Source of the DNA: an uncultured Eubacteriales bacterium
Lineage (GTDB): Bacteria; Bacillota; Clostridia; Christensenellales; Christensenellaceae
Reading direction: 5' to 3'
DNA length: 29,763 nucleotides
NCBI GenBank assembly: GCA_905193725.1
Contig: CAJJPW010000005.1
Location: forward strand, 1-29,763
The notes below the pieces were generated by a model. The model worked only from the letters and a program-made list of their open reading frames with translations, did not search any database and had not been told where the DNA came from. The position numbers were made by a program, and so were the translations under genes. Below are positions 1 to 6,441 of this stretch, one piece after another (the stretch's first letter is position 1; each line of letters begins with the position of its first letter).

Positions 1-24
1 GGAGCCACTAGATACAAGAGGTAT

Positions 25-195
25 TTATTTGTGAAGATTTGGAGAAGCTCCATCATCATGGCAACAATCTCTCTGGGAGCATCCATCACATCCACAACTG
101 CATTTTCCCTGTCTCTTTCTTCTGACCAGCCTCCAGATCGCCAGTCCCAATAGACCAGCTACGATGACTACTATGACGATATCAATTGGGCCCAT
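25..195 (-). CDS. FeoB-associated Cys-rich membrane protein
   Basis: A 56-residue protein read directly from the minus strand. It starts at an ATG preceded by GGGAGGC and lies 23 nt downstream of feoB. Residues 4-22 form one hydrophobic membrane segment, followed by a basic stretch (RLVRRKRQ) and then a Cys-rich tail, CSCGCDGCSQRDCC, with six cysteines. This layout matches the small FeoB-associated Cys-rich family that often follows feoB in Firmicutes. The family's role is not established; a membrane-anchored metal-handling or FeoB-assisting function is inferred from position and cysteines. It is the last gene visible in the feo operon. Confidence 0.85.
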   Translation of the reverse strand: MGPIDIVIVVIVAGLLGLAIWRLVRRKRQGKCSCGCDGCSQRDCCHDDGASPNLHK

Positions 196-218
196 GATAT
201 GCCTCCCTTCTTAAATAT

Positions 219-2396
219 TTATGCGCCTACTGCTTTTGCACGCTGTTTGCTAGAGCGCACTCTGCTGACAATTCCAATAATCAGCGCCAATACTAGAATT
301 GCTCCGAAGACGATCAGTACGATATCTCCATTGATAACCGCACCTTCCGACGCCTCTTCCAGCAACGCTGTATCCAGTACTCTAGGCGTTACAGCAGCAG
401 TACCGCTGAAGATGAGTCCACCTACTAAGTTTACCAGCATTGCCAATACATATGCAACACCCGTCTGATACAGAATCGCTTTGAGCGTCCATTTCCAACT
501 GCCCATCTCTCTGTGGATTGCGCCAATGGCAGCGAAGCAAGGAGCTGCCAGCAGCGTGAATACCATAAATGCAAAGGCAGTAACCTGTGTAAAGGCAATC
601 GGAATGACCGAGCCAACGCTGGTGAAGGTAGCTACTACCACTTCCTTCGCCACCATGCCTGTGAAGGCCGCTGCCGCTGGAGCCCAGCTGTCGCCAAAGC
701 CCAAGGGGATGAATATGTAGCGCACGACACCGCCGATGGCTGCCAGAATGCTCTCGTCTACTCTTTCGCCTCCTAGGTACTCAAAGGACAAGCTGAAGTT
801 CTGCAGTACCCAGATCACTGTGCAGGCGATGAAGATAATGGTTCCTGCCTTTTTAATAAAGGACTTTGCCCGTTCCCATACGATGAGCAGCACGCCTTTT
901 GCTCTGGGAACTTTGTATTCCGGGAGTTCCATGACAAAGGGTGCTGGATCTCCCTGAAAGGACTTGGTCCGCTTGAGGATCAAGCCGGAGATAATGGCAA
1001 CTATAATGCCAATCAGGTACATAGAAGGTCCTACCCAGCTTTGATCCGGGAAAATCAAAGCGATAAACATGGCAAACACCGGAAGCTTTGCCCCACAGGG
1101 AATGAACGGTGTGAGCATGATGGTCATCCTTCTATCTCTCTCGTTTTCAATGGTACGGCTGGCCATAACACCTGGGATAGAGCAGCCCGTACCGATGAGC
1201 ATGGGGATAAAGGACTTGCCAGAAAGGCCGAATTTGCGGAATAGCCGGTCCATGATAAATGCCACACGGGCCATGTATCCACTGGACTCCAGCAACGCCA
1301 GGAACAGGAACAGAATCATCAACTGTGGAACGAAGGTGAAGATGGAACCAATGCTTCCAATAATGCCGTCCACTACCAGGCTGATGGTCCAGTCTGCCGC
1401 ACCTAAGGAGGCGAGCAGGGATTCGGCTCCGCTGCCAATCCAGCCGAACAGCGTTTCCACATATCCAATGCACCAATCTCCCACTGTGCTGATGGACACA
1501 TAGTACACCAGCCACATAATCAGAAAGAATATGGGCAGTGCCAGCCACTTGTTGGTCACTACTTTATCAATCTTATCCGAAACGGTGAGCTTGCGCTCTT
1601 GTCTCTTTTTATACGTGCCGTCGATCAGTTTGCCCACATAGGTATATCGCTCTCCTGTGATAATACTCTGAGCATCGTCATCCATGTCCTGTTCGCACTG
1701 TTTGGAAAGGGTCTGGATCTGTTTTTTTGCCTCGCTGGGAATGGGCAGCTTTGCTATCGCCTTTTCGTCCGATTCAAAGTACTTGATGGCGAACCATCTC
1801 TTTTGTAGTTTCGGACATCCGGACTTTTCTAGCGTATCCTCAATTTGAGATAAGGTGTTTTCAATTTCCGATTCAAATACGCCAGAGGGCTCAACTACCT
1901 GTTTTTTCGTGGCTACTTCTAGCGTCGATTGAATGAGCTGGTTGATTCCCGTCTTTTTGACAGCGCTTATTTTTACAACGGGTGTGCCCAGCTTTTTAGA
2001 GAGAGACTCTTCATCGATTTTGTCGCCTCTCTTTTCCACCACGTCCATCATGTTCAGCGCCACCACCACCGGGACGCCAAGCTCCATCACTTGGGTTGTG
2101 AGGTATAGGTTTCTCTCCAGATTAGATGCATCTACGATGTTAATGATAGCGTCTGGCTTTTCGTCGATGATATAATCTCTAGCAATGACTTCTTCTAGAG
2201 AATACGGGGAAAGGGAATAGATACCCGGCAAATCCACAATGATTGCATCCTTTTTGTGACCTTTCAGCTTTCCCTCTTTCTTTTCCACTGTAACCCCTGG
2301 CCAGTTGCCCACATACTGCGAACTGCCCGTCAGGCTGTTGAACAGCGTGGTTTTCCCCGAGTTGGGGTTCCCTGCAAGTGCGATCTTTATCGCCAT
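219..2396 (-). CDS. feoB: Ferrous iron transporter FeoB
   Basis: A 725-residue membrane GTPase that imports Fe2+ across the cytoplasmic membrane. The N-terminal G domain shows the P-loop GNPNSGKT at residues 9-16, DLPG near residue 55 and NMMD near residue 115. A helical regulatory region follows to about residue 270. The C-terminal part holds many membrane segments with the two Gate-type nucleoside-recognition repeats; the conserved GTGCSIPG motif is present. Length is normal for Firmicutes FeoB. The start follows a strong AAAGGAGGAGGAAG ribosome site. The gene sits between two feoA genes upstream and a Cys-rich small gene downstream. A 32-bp inverted repeat holding an iron-box-like palindrome lies just before the ribosome site, so feoB may have its own control in addition to the operon promoter. 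Confidence 0.97.
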   Translation of the reverse strand: MAIKIALAGNPNSGKTTLFNSLTGSSQYVGNWPGVTVEKKEGKLKGHKKDAIIVDLPGIYSLSPYSLEEVIARDYIIDEKPDAIINIVDASNLERNLYLTTQVMELGVPVVVALNMMDVVEKRGDKIDEESLSKKLGTPVVKISAVKKTGINQLIQSTLEVATKKQVVEPSGVFESEIENTLSQIEDTLEKSGCPKLQKRWFAIKYFESDEKAIAKLPIPSEAKKQIQTLSKQCEQDMDDDAQSIITGERYTYVGKLIDGTYKKRQERKLTVSDKIDKVVTNKWLALPIFFLIMWLVYYVSISTVGDWCIGYVETLFGWIGSGAESLLASLGAADWTISLVVDGIIGSIGSIFTFVPQLMILFLFLALLESSGYMARVAFIMDRLFRKFGLSGKSFIPMLIGTGCSIPGVMASRTIENERDRRMTIMLTPFIPCGAKLPVFAMFIALIFPDQSWVGPSMYLIGIIVAIISGLILKRTKSFQGDPAPFVMELPEYKVPRAKGVLLIVWERAKSFIKKAGTIIFIACTVIWVLQNFSLSFEYLGGERVDESILAAIGGVVRYIFIPLGFGDSWAPAAAAFTGMVAKEVVVATFTSVGSVIPIAFTQVTAFAFMVFTLLAAPCFAAIGAIHREMGSWKWTLKAILYQTGVAYVLAMLVNLVGGLIFSGTAAVTPRVLDTALLEEASEGAVINGDIVLIVFGAILVLALIIGIVSRVRSSKQRAKAVGA

Positions 2397-2415
2397 TCTT
2401 CCTCCTCCTTTTATT

Positions 2416-2447
2416 GGTCAATTGTTAGTTTTCGCTAACCATTGACC
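2416..2447. repeat. 32-bp inverted repeat with iron-box core, upstream of feoB
   Basis: Two 13-bp arms that match at 12 positions flank a 6-bp centre. The core at 2424-2439 is GTTAG-N6-CTAAC, the same pattern found twice at the feoA promoter. It lies 9-20 nt upstream of the feoB ribosome site. It could be a repressor operator, or in RNA a hairpin between feoA and feoB; it has no T-tract and is not a standard terminator. Confidence 0.6.
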
Positions 2448-2555
2448 GTCTATGATCTCAAATTCGCACACTACCCCGGGGTATCCGCTCTAGGAAGCGC
2501 CTAATATCCCTGTAGTGTTGTTTTCCTTTTATTTCTTACAGCGAGTATCTAGTTT

Positions 2556-2777
2556 CTACACGACCTCAATATACTCAGCATCTGCTTTGCGCAGCGACAG
2601 TTCATATCCTCTGACTGTGATTTCAATGGGGTCCCCTAGCGGAGCAATTTTGCGCACTGTAACTGGTACACCCTTGGTGATGCCCATATCCATGATGCGG
2701 CGTTTCACCGCCTCTGCTCCTCCGATTTTGGAGACCGTGGCAGTGCGCCCAATCTCCAGTTGTTTCAGCGTCATCAT
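2556..2777 (-). CDS. feoA: FeoA domain protein (second copy)
   Basis: A 73-residue protein with the small SH3-like fold of FeoA, which binds and modulates the cytoplasmic part of FeoB. Family features visible are the N-terminal TLKQLEIGRTATVSKIGG, the central RRIMDMGITKGVPVTV and the C-terminal GYELSLRKADAEYIEV. A GTG six nt upstream could extend it by two residues, but AGAGG lies 7 nt before the ATG at 2777, so that ATG is preferred. It follows the other feoA by 45 nt and precedes feoB by about 160 nt. This copy is the more typical FeoA sequence of the two. Confidence 0.92.
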   Translation of the reverse strand: MMTLKQLEIGRTATVSKIGGAEAVKRRIMDMGITKGVPVTVRKIAPLGDPIEITVRGYELSLRKADAEYIEVV

Positions 2778-2822
2778 TTTCACACCTCTTTACCTAATAA
2801 TATAATGTAAACAGCGCAATAA

Positions 2823-3044
2823 TCAGCATGCAGATACTAAAATACGCTGTGCCATCGACCTATCGATTGCCACACGAGTGTCTTTGATGTTCACAATCAC
2901 GTTTCCATTCATCTGAGAGACAACCGTTACGATTTCCCCCTCCACAAATCCCAAACTTCCCAGCAATTTTTTCACTTCATCCTTGCCGGTGATTTTCCTA
3001 ATTTCATTTGGCCTACCTGGGTCAACCATAATGAGCGGCATCAT
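2823..3044 (-). CDS. feoA: FeoA domain protein (first copy)
   Basis: A 73-residue FeoA-type protein, first gene of the feo operon. The motifs RKITGKDEVKKLLGSLGFVEGEIVTVV and GNVIVNIKDTRVAIDRSMAQRILV follow the FeoA pattern (LG(F/M)..G..V, then the closing strand with R(I/L)). The start is set by AAAGGAGG just upstream of two adjacent ATGs (3044 and 3041); either is possible. A longer reading up to 3113 is open, but that stretch carries the promoter and operator boxes, so I reject it. Two tandem FeoA proteins before FeoB are common in Clostridia; the two copies here are quite different in sequence. Confidence 0.88.
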   Translation of the reverse strand: MMPLIMVDPGRPNEIRKITGKDEVKKLLGSLGFVEGEIVTVVSQMNGNVIVNIKDTRVAIDRSMAQRILVSAC

Positions 3045-3056
3045 ACTTCCTCCTTT

Positions 3057-3072
3057 GTTAGCATCAACTAAC
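3057..3072. promoter_or_regulatory. Putative iron-regulator operator, proximal box
   Basis: The palindrome GTTAG-N6-CTAAC lies between the feoA -10 box and its ribosome site, about +6 to +21 of the predicted transcript. Half-sites resemble those bound by DtxR/IdeR-type iron repressors. It is 29 bp centre to centre from the distal box at 3086-3101. Protein identity is inferred. Confidence 0.55.
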
Positions 3073-3084
3073 TCATCTATATAG

Positions 3085-3113
3085 AGTTTACATCCGCTAA
3101 CTTTTTTTGTCAA
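3085..3113 (-). promoter_or_regulatory. feo operon promoter with overlapping operator box
   Basis: On the minus strand TTGACA (3108-3113) and TAAACT (3085-3090) are separated by 17 bp, a good vegetative promoter. A second box, GTTAG-N6-TAAAC at 3086-3101, covers the spacer and most of the -10, a position expected for a repressor site. Its first half matches the feoB box exactly for seven bases (GTTAGCG). Confidence 0.7.
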
Positions 3114-3148
3114 TACTTTTTTTATAATGATACATGCTATAATACAAA

Positions 3149-3183
3149 GGGCCTATCCCCCGCTATTTTTAGGGAGTAGGCCC
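3149..3183 (-). terminator. Terminator after the ArsC/Spx-like gene
   Basis: A GC-rich hairpin (GGGCCTACTCCC paired with GGGGGATAGGCCC, about 10-nt loop) lies just past the stop of the gene at 3192-3551. On the minus strand only three Ts follow directly, then a mixed AT stretch, so efficiency may be moderate. It insulates the feo promoter that begins about 35 nt further on. Confidence 0.65.
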
Positions 3184-3191
3184 GCTTTCCA

Positions 3192-3551
3192 CTAGTTTAT
3201 TTTCTGTTCCCATTCTGCCTGCCGAAATCCCACCAGCACTTTGCCTTCATAGAGCAAAATTGGCCGTTTTACCAGCATCCCATCGCTGGCAAGCAGGGCA
3301 ATCTGCTCCTCCTCACTCATGAGCGGCAGCCGCTCTTTTAGCTCTAACGCCCGGTAAGCCATACCGCTGGTGTTAAAAAACCGTTTGAGGGGCAATTCGC
3401 TCTTTTGTATCCATTCTTTTAATTCCTGTTCATTTGGCCTATTTTCCTTAATATCCCTCTGCTCCACAGCGATCCCCCGTTCCTCCAGCCAAGCTTTTGC
3501 CTTTTTACATGTGGAACATTTGGGGTAGCAGATCATCAGTGCCTGTTTCAT
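3192..3551 (-). CDS. ArsC/Spx-family thioredoxin-fold protein
   Basis: A 119-residue protein of the ArsC/Spx/YffB family. The redox motif CSTC is at residues 12-15 in the expected first loop (YPKCSTCKKAKAWL). Further family signatures are the RDIKENRP stretch and KRPILLYEGKVLVGF near the C terminus. Members act as arsenate reductases, as the transcription regulator Spx, or have unknown redox roles; sequence alone does not decide. The tidy AGGAGG-AAAAT-ATG ribosome site supports the start. It is divergent from the aldo/keto reductase and ends at its own hairpin, so it is probably monocistronic. No arsenic genes are nearby, which weakens an arsenate-specific reading. Confidence 0.85.
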   Translation of the reverse strand: MKQALMICYPKCSTCKKAKAWLEERGIAVEQRDIKENRPNEQELKEWIQKSELPLKRFFNTSGMAYRALELKERLPLMSEEEQIALLASDGMLVKRPILLYEGKVLVGFRQAEWEQKIN

Positions 3552-3590
3552 ATTTTCCTCCTGTATAATATCGATTATTTTGCTTTTCCA

Positions 3591-3619
3591 TTGCCAAGGG
3601 CAATAAAATTCGCTACAAT
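3591..3619 (+). promoter_or_regulatory. Promoter of the aldo/keto reductase gene
   Basis: TTGCCA (3591-3596), a 17-bp spacer and TACAAT (3614-3619) on the plus strand, leaving a leader of about 70 nt. A TATAAT on the opposite strand (3623-3628) may serve the divergent gene, but I see no good -35 for it. Confidence 0.5.
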
Positions 3620-3695
3620 AATATTATACCCTAAATTTTTACATTGACTATCCATTTATGCACATGAAAAATATCGATACAAAGGAGAACAATCT

Positions 3696-4535
3696 ATGCT
3701 AACTTCATTAACAGACTGTGTAACCCTCAATAACGGCGTAAAAATGCCTTGGTTTGGCCTAGGTGTATTTCAAGCTAGCAATGATGACGCCCGCCAGGCT
3801 GTGCTGTGGGCTGTCCAGGCGGGATATCGGGCCATCGACACCGCCGCAATTTACGGCAATGAAAAGGGCGTAGGAGACGCCATAGAGCAGTGTGGCGTGG
3901 ACCGGAAAGAGCTATTCATCACCTCTAAAGTGTGGAACAGCATGCAAGGGTATGATACCACCATGCAGGCCTTTGAGACCACTATGGCGGATTTAAAGCT
4001 GGATTATCTGGACCTATATCTCATCCACTGGCCACTGCCGAAAAACGAGAAATACGTGGAGACTTGGAAGGCCATGGAAAAGCTCTATCACGATGGAAGA
4101 ATTCGCGCCATCGGCATCTCTAATTTCTATGAACCATGGATCCAACGGATTTTAGACGAATGCCAGGTGGTTCCTGCCATCAACCAGATGGAGTTCCACC
4201 CCTATTTACAGCGTCCTGCTCTTCGGGAGTTCTGTCAAAAAGCGGGTATTGTCTATGAGGCCTATTCCCCACTGGCACAGGGCGCCATCTTTCAGGATGA
4301 ATCTCTCATCGCCATGGCCAAAAAATATAACAAATCCGTTGCCCAACTGGTGCTCCGCTTTGAAATGCAACTAGGGGTCGTGGTCATCCCCAAATCCGTA
4401 CATCAGGATCGGATCATCAGCAATGCGGAAGTGTTCGATTTTGAGATTTCTCCAGAGGATATGGAAACCCTTAAGGGGCTGGATCAGAATAAGATCATCT
4501 GTGGGCAGGATCCCAATGAATTTTATGCCGTATAA
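3696..4535 (+). CDS. Aldo/keto reductase
   Basis: A 279-residue NADPH-type oxidoreductase of the aldo/keto reductase superfamily, (beta/alpha)8 barrel, cytoplasmic. The full catalytic tetrad is visible: D48 and Y53 (in DTAAIYGNE), K78 (TSKVW) and H111 (LIHWP). The cofactor-binding signatures IRAIGISNF and VVVIPKSVHQDRIISNAEVFDF are intact. The best fit is the 2,5-diketogluconate reductase/YvgN-like group that reduces glyoxals and other small aldehydes; the true substrate is unknown. The start has AAAGGAG 8 nt upstream. It is monocistronic, with its own promoter and a strong terminator shared with the convergent ferredoxin gene. Confidence 0.92.
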   Translation: MLTSLTDCVTLNNGVKMPWFGLGVFQASNDDARQAVLWAVQAGYRAIDTAAIYGNEKGVGDAIEQCGVDRKELFITSKVWNSMQGYDTTMQAFETTMADLKLDYLDLYLIHWPLPKNEKYVETWKAMEKLYHDGRIRAIGISNFYEPWIQRILDECQVVPAINQMEFHPYLQRPALREFCQKAGIVYEAYSPLAQGAIFQDESLIAMAKKYNKSVAQLVLRFEMQLGVVVIPKSVHQDRIISNAEVFDFEISPEDMETLKGLDQNKIICGQDPNEFYAV

Positions 4536-4546
4536 TTGATTTGGTC

Positions 4547-4600
4547 AAAAAAAGAGCTTCTCCCATTGCTATATGTTGCGCGGGAAAAGCTCTTTTTTTA
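4547..4600. terminator. Bidirectional terminator
   Basis: A long hairpin with A7 on the left arm and T7 on the right (AAAAAAAGAGCTT ... AAGCTCTTTTTTT) sits between the convergent aldo/keto reductase and ferredoxin genes. The symmetric A/T flanks let it work for both directions. Confidence 0.88.
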
Positions 4601-4655
4601 TTGAACCAGCAACCGGCATTTTTCGCCCTTTGCATGGATTAGAGACATGAACCCC

Positions 4656-4850
4656 TCATTCTTCTATAGAGATTACCGAAACCGGGCAGCCATCTCTGGC
4701 GTCTTGTGCCGATTTTTCCTCAGCATCGGGAATTTCATCGCAGATGACCTGTGCAAGGCCGTCGTCCGCTATTTCGAATACCTCCGAACAAGTCTCGGCA
4801 CAATAGCCGCAGCCAATGCACCCTTCTCTGTCAATTGTCGCCTTCATCAT
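4656..4850 (-). CDS. Ferredoxin, single [4Fe-4S]
   Basis: A 64-residue electron carrier. C11, C14 and C17 (CIGCGYC) plus C55 (in DGCPVSVI) are the four ligands of one [4Fe-4S] cluster. C21 and C37 are extra and could form the disulfide seen in one-cluster ferredoxins of the Thermotoga type. The chain is acidic, as usual for ferredoxins that dock to oxidoreductases. The ribosome site AAGGAGGGG precedes two adjacent ATGs. The gene stands alone between two terminators, so it is probably a general-purpose carrier rather than a dedicated subunit. Confidence 0.92.
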   Translation of the reverse strand: MMKATIDREGCIGCGYCAETCSEVFEIADDGLAQVICDEIPDAEEKSAQDARDGCPVSVISIEE

Positions 4851-4954
4851 ACCCCTCCTTCTCTTTTGGTAGAGATTTCAAAAACCTCATGATACAGTCT
4901 GTCCATTTCCGCACAGTTTATGCGTTTTAAAAGAGAGCGGGGATATAGCCATAT

Positions 4955-4981
4955 AAAAAGGCCCCATCGAGGCGGCCTTTT
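4955..4981 (-). terminator. Terminator of the metG-tatD-radical SAM unit
   Basis: On the minus strand AAAAGGCC pairs with GGCCTTTT and the hairpin ends in a T-run, about 20 nt past the radical SAM stop codon. It closes the unit that starts at metG. Confidence 0.8.
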
Positions 4982-5001
4982 GTTCTACATGGTGTTTTTT
5001 A

Positions 5002-5595
5002 TCAGGGAATATAGGTGCGCACGCGAAACTCTGCACCCATCTCTTGGGCAATCGCCCGAGCTTTTTGTATCTCCTGATCTCCCATCACGTCCACAATGGA
5101 TAAAATGACCCGGATGTGGTGCTTGATACACTCTCTGGCGAAGTCCAACATGTACTCAAATCCCTCTTCCCGGTATACACAATGACAAATTCTCTCATAG
5201 GCCTCTTTACTGGCAGCGTTGAGGCTTATGGAACACACATCTACCAGTCCTTCCAGCTCCGCCGCCACATTGCGCCTATGGTATTGATTGGCGTGCCCGT
5301 TGGTGTTGATGCGCACAGCGCCTCCGTAGCTTTTTACATATCTGGCCACTTCCTCCAGTACATCGATGCGAATCGTAGGCTCCCCATAGCCACAGAAAAT
5401 CACATCTACCGGTCCCTTTTGTTTAAGCAGTGCAATCACCTCTTGGGCCGTAGGCTCTTTTTTGATCCACAAGGGCTCTTCACCCACGCCGTCTTTGTGA
5501 TTGCGCACACAAAAATCACAGTTATTGGTACATTTGTTGGTCAGGTTAATGTACACCTTGCCGCCAAACTCGTACACATATACGTCTTTACTCAA
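5002..5595 (-). CDS. TatD-linked radical SAM protein
   Basis: A 197-residue short radical SAM protein. C22, C26 and C29 (CTNNCDFC) bind the [4Fe-4S] cluster that cleaves S-adenosylmethionine, and FCGYGEPT near residue 70 is the SAM-contact GE motif. It belongs to the family named for its linkage to tatD (TatD-associated radical SAM), and it does lie directly downstream of tatD here. Function of the family is unknown. Start is a TTG at 5595 with GAGGAAGG about 7 nt upstream; the next in-frame methionine lies far inside the catalytic domain, so the TTG is convincing. The last strands of the barrel may be reduced, giving a compact enzyme. Confidence 0.88.
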   Translation of the reverse strand: MSKDVYVYEFGGKVYINLTNKCTNNCDFCVRNHKDGVGEEPLWIKKEPTAQEVIALLKQKGPVDVIFCGYGEPTIRIDVLEEVARYVKSYGGAVRINTNGHANQYHRRNVAAELEGLVDVCSISLNAASKEAYERICHCVYREEGFEYMLDFARECIKHHIRVILSIVDVMGDQEIQKARAIAQEMGAEFRVRTYIP

Positions 5596-5670
5596 TTTCG
5601 TTCCTTCCTCACCATCACAAATTTCGACCTCTCAAAGAGAAATCCCTCATATCCCCACTCTTATCTTCGC

Positions 5671-6441
5671 TTATTTGATGCCAAATAACGCTTTGGCGTT
5701 TTGGTTGGTCTGCCTTACCACTTCATCTATGGGAATCCCCTTTAAGGCGCTAATCTGAGCCGCCACAAACCTGGTCATAGTGGGGTCGTTGCGCTTGCCC
5801 CGAAAGGGCACAGGTGTCAAATAGGGGCTATCCGTCTCCACCACCATTCGCTCTAGCGGCACCATTTTCACCACATCCAGCAGCTTATTGGCGTTTTTAA
5901 AGGTAATGCTTCCCCCAAAGCCCAGCATCAGCCCCATATCCAGCACGATTTTTGCCGTCTCTGCACTGCCGGAAAAGCAGTGGAGCACCCCTTTCATGGG
6001 TATCTTTCTCTCACCCAGCAGTTCCAGCATATCTTTGGTGGCTTCCCGCATGTGTAAAATGACGGGAACTTCTAGCTCCTCTGCCAACAGCAGCTGTTTT
6101 TTCAGCGTCTGTCGCTGTACTTCTCTCTCGCAGGTGTCGTAAAAGTAGTCCAGCCCGATCTCCCCAATGGCCCTTATCTTATCATTGCCCATCACCAGTT
6201 TTTTTATCGCCTCTTGGGTAGCTGGTGTATACTGATCGGCACAGTGAGGATGCACCCCTACTGCACCGATTAGATTGTCATGTCTTTGAAGCAGCTCTAC
6301 CAGAGGTGCAAAATCCGCCTCGCTGGAGGCGCACTCCATCACCATTTCCACATCGTTTTCTGCAAGCCCCTGTATGAGCGCTTCTCTATCCTCATCAAAC
6401 CGCTGGTCCAACAAATGGGCATGGGAGTCAAACAGTTTCAT
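5671..6441 (-). CDS. tatD: TatD family hydrolase
   Basis: A 256-residue metal-dependent hydrolase of the amidohydrolase-like TatD family, known from homologues as a 3'-5' exonuclease/DNase with proofreading or repair roles. Metal ligands can be followed: H7 and H9 (SHAHL), the glutamate in IGEIGLDYF, the histidines in VILHMREAT and VLHCFSG, and the aspartate in VETDSPYLTP. Its ATG overlaps the metG stop by one base (TGATG), so translation is coupled. The metG-tatD order is widespread in Firmicutes. Length is normal. Confidence 0.95.
   Translation of the reverse strand: MKLFDSHAHLLDQRFDEDREALIQGLAENDVEMVMECASSEADFAPLVELLQRHDNLIGAVGVHPHCADQYTPATQEAIKKLVMGNDKIRAIGEIGLDYFYDTCEREVQRQTLKKQLLLAEELEVPVILHMREATKDMLELLGERKIPMKGVLHCFSGSAETAKIVLDMGLMLGFGGSITFKNANKLLDVVKMVPLERMVVETDSPYLTPVPFRGKRNDPTMTRFVAAQISALKGIPIDEVVRQTNQNAKALFGIK

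Noticed and set aside
4851..4910. A 19-codon frame (MDRLYHEVFEISTKREGGV) whose stop overlaps the ferredoxin start
   Set aside because: No ribosome site and no family; the overlap could be chance because the ferredoxin ribosome site itself encodes its last codons.
5116..5688. Plus-strand frame of 190 residues opposite the radical SAM gene
   Set aside because: Antisense shadow; the minus frame has intact radical SAM motifs.
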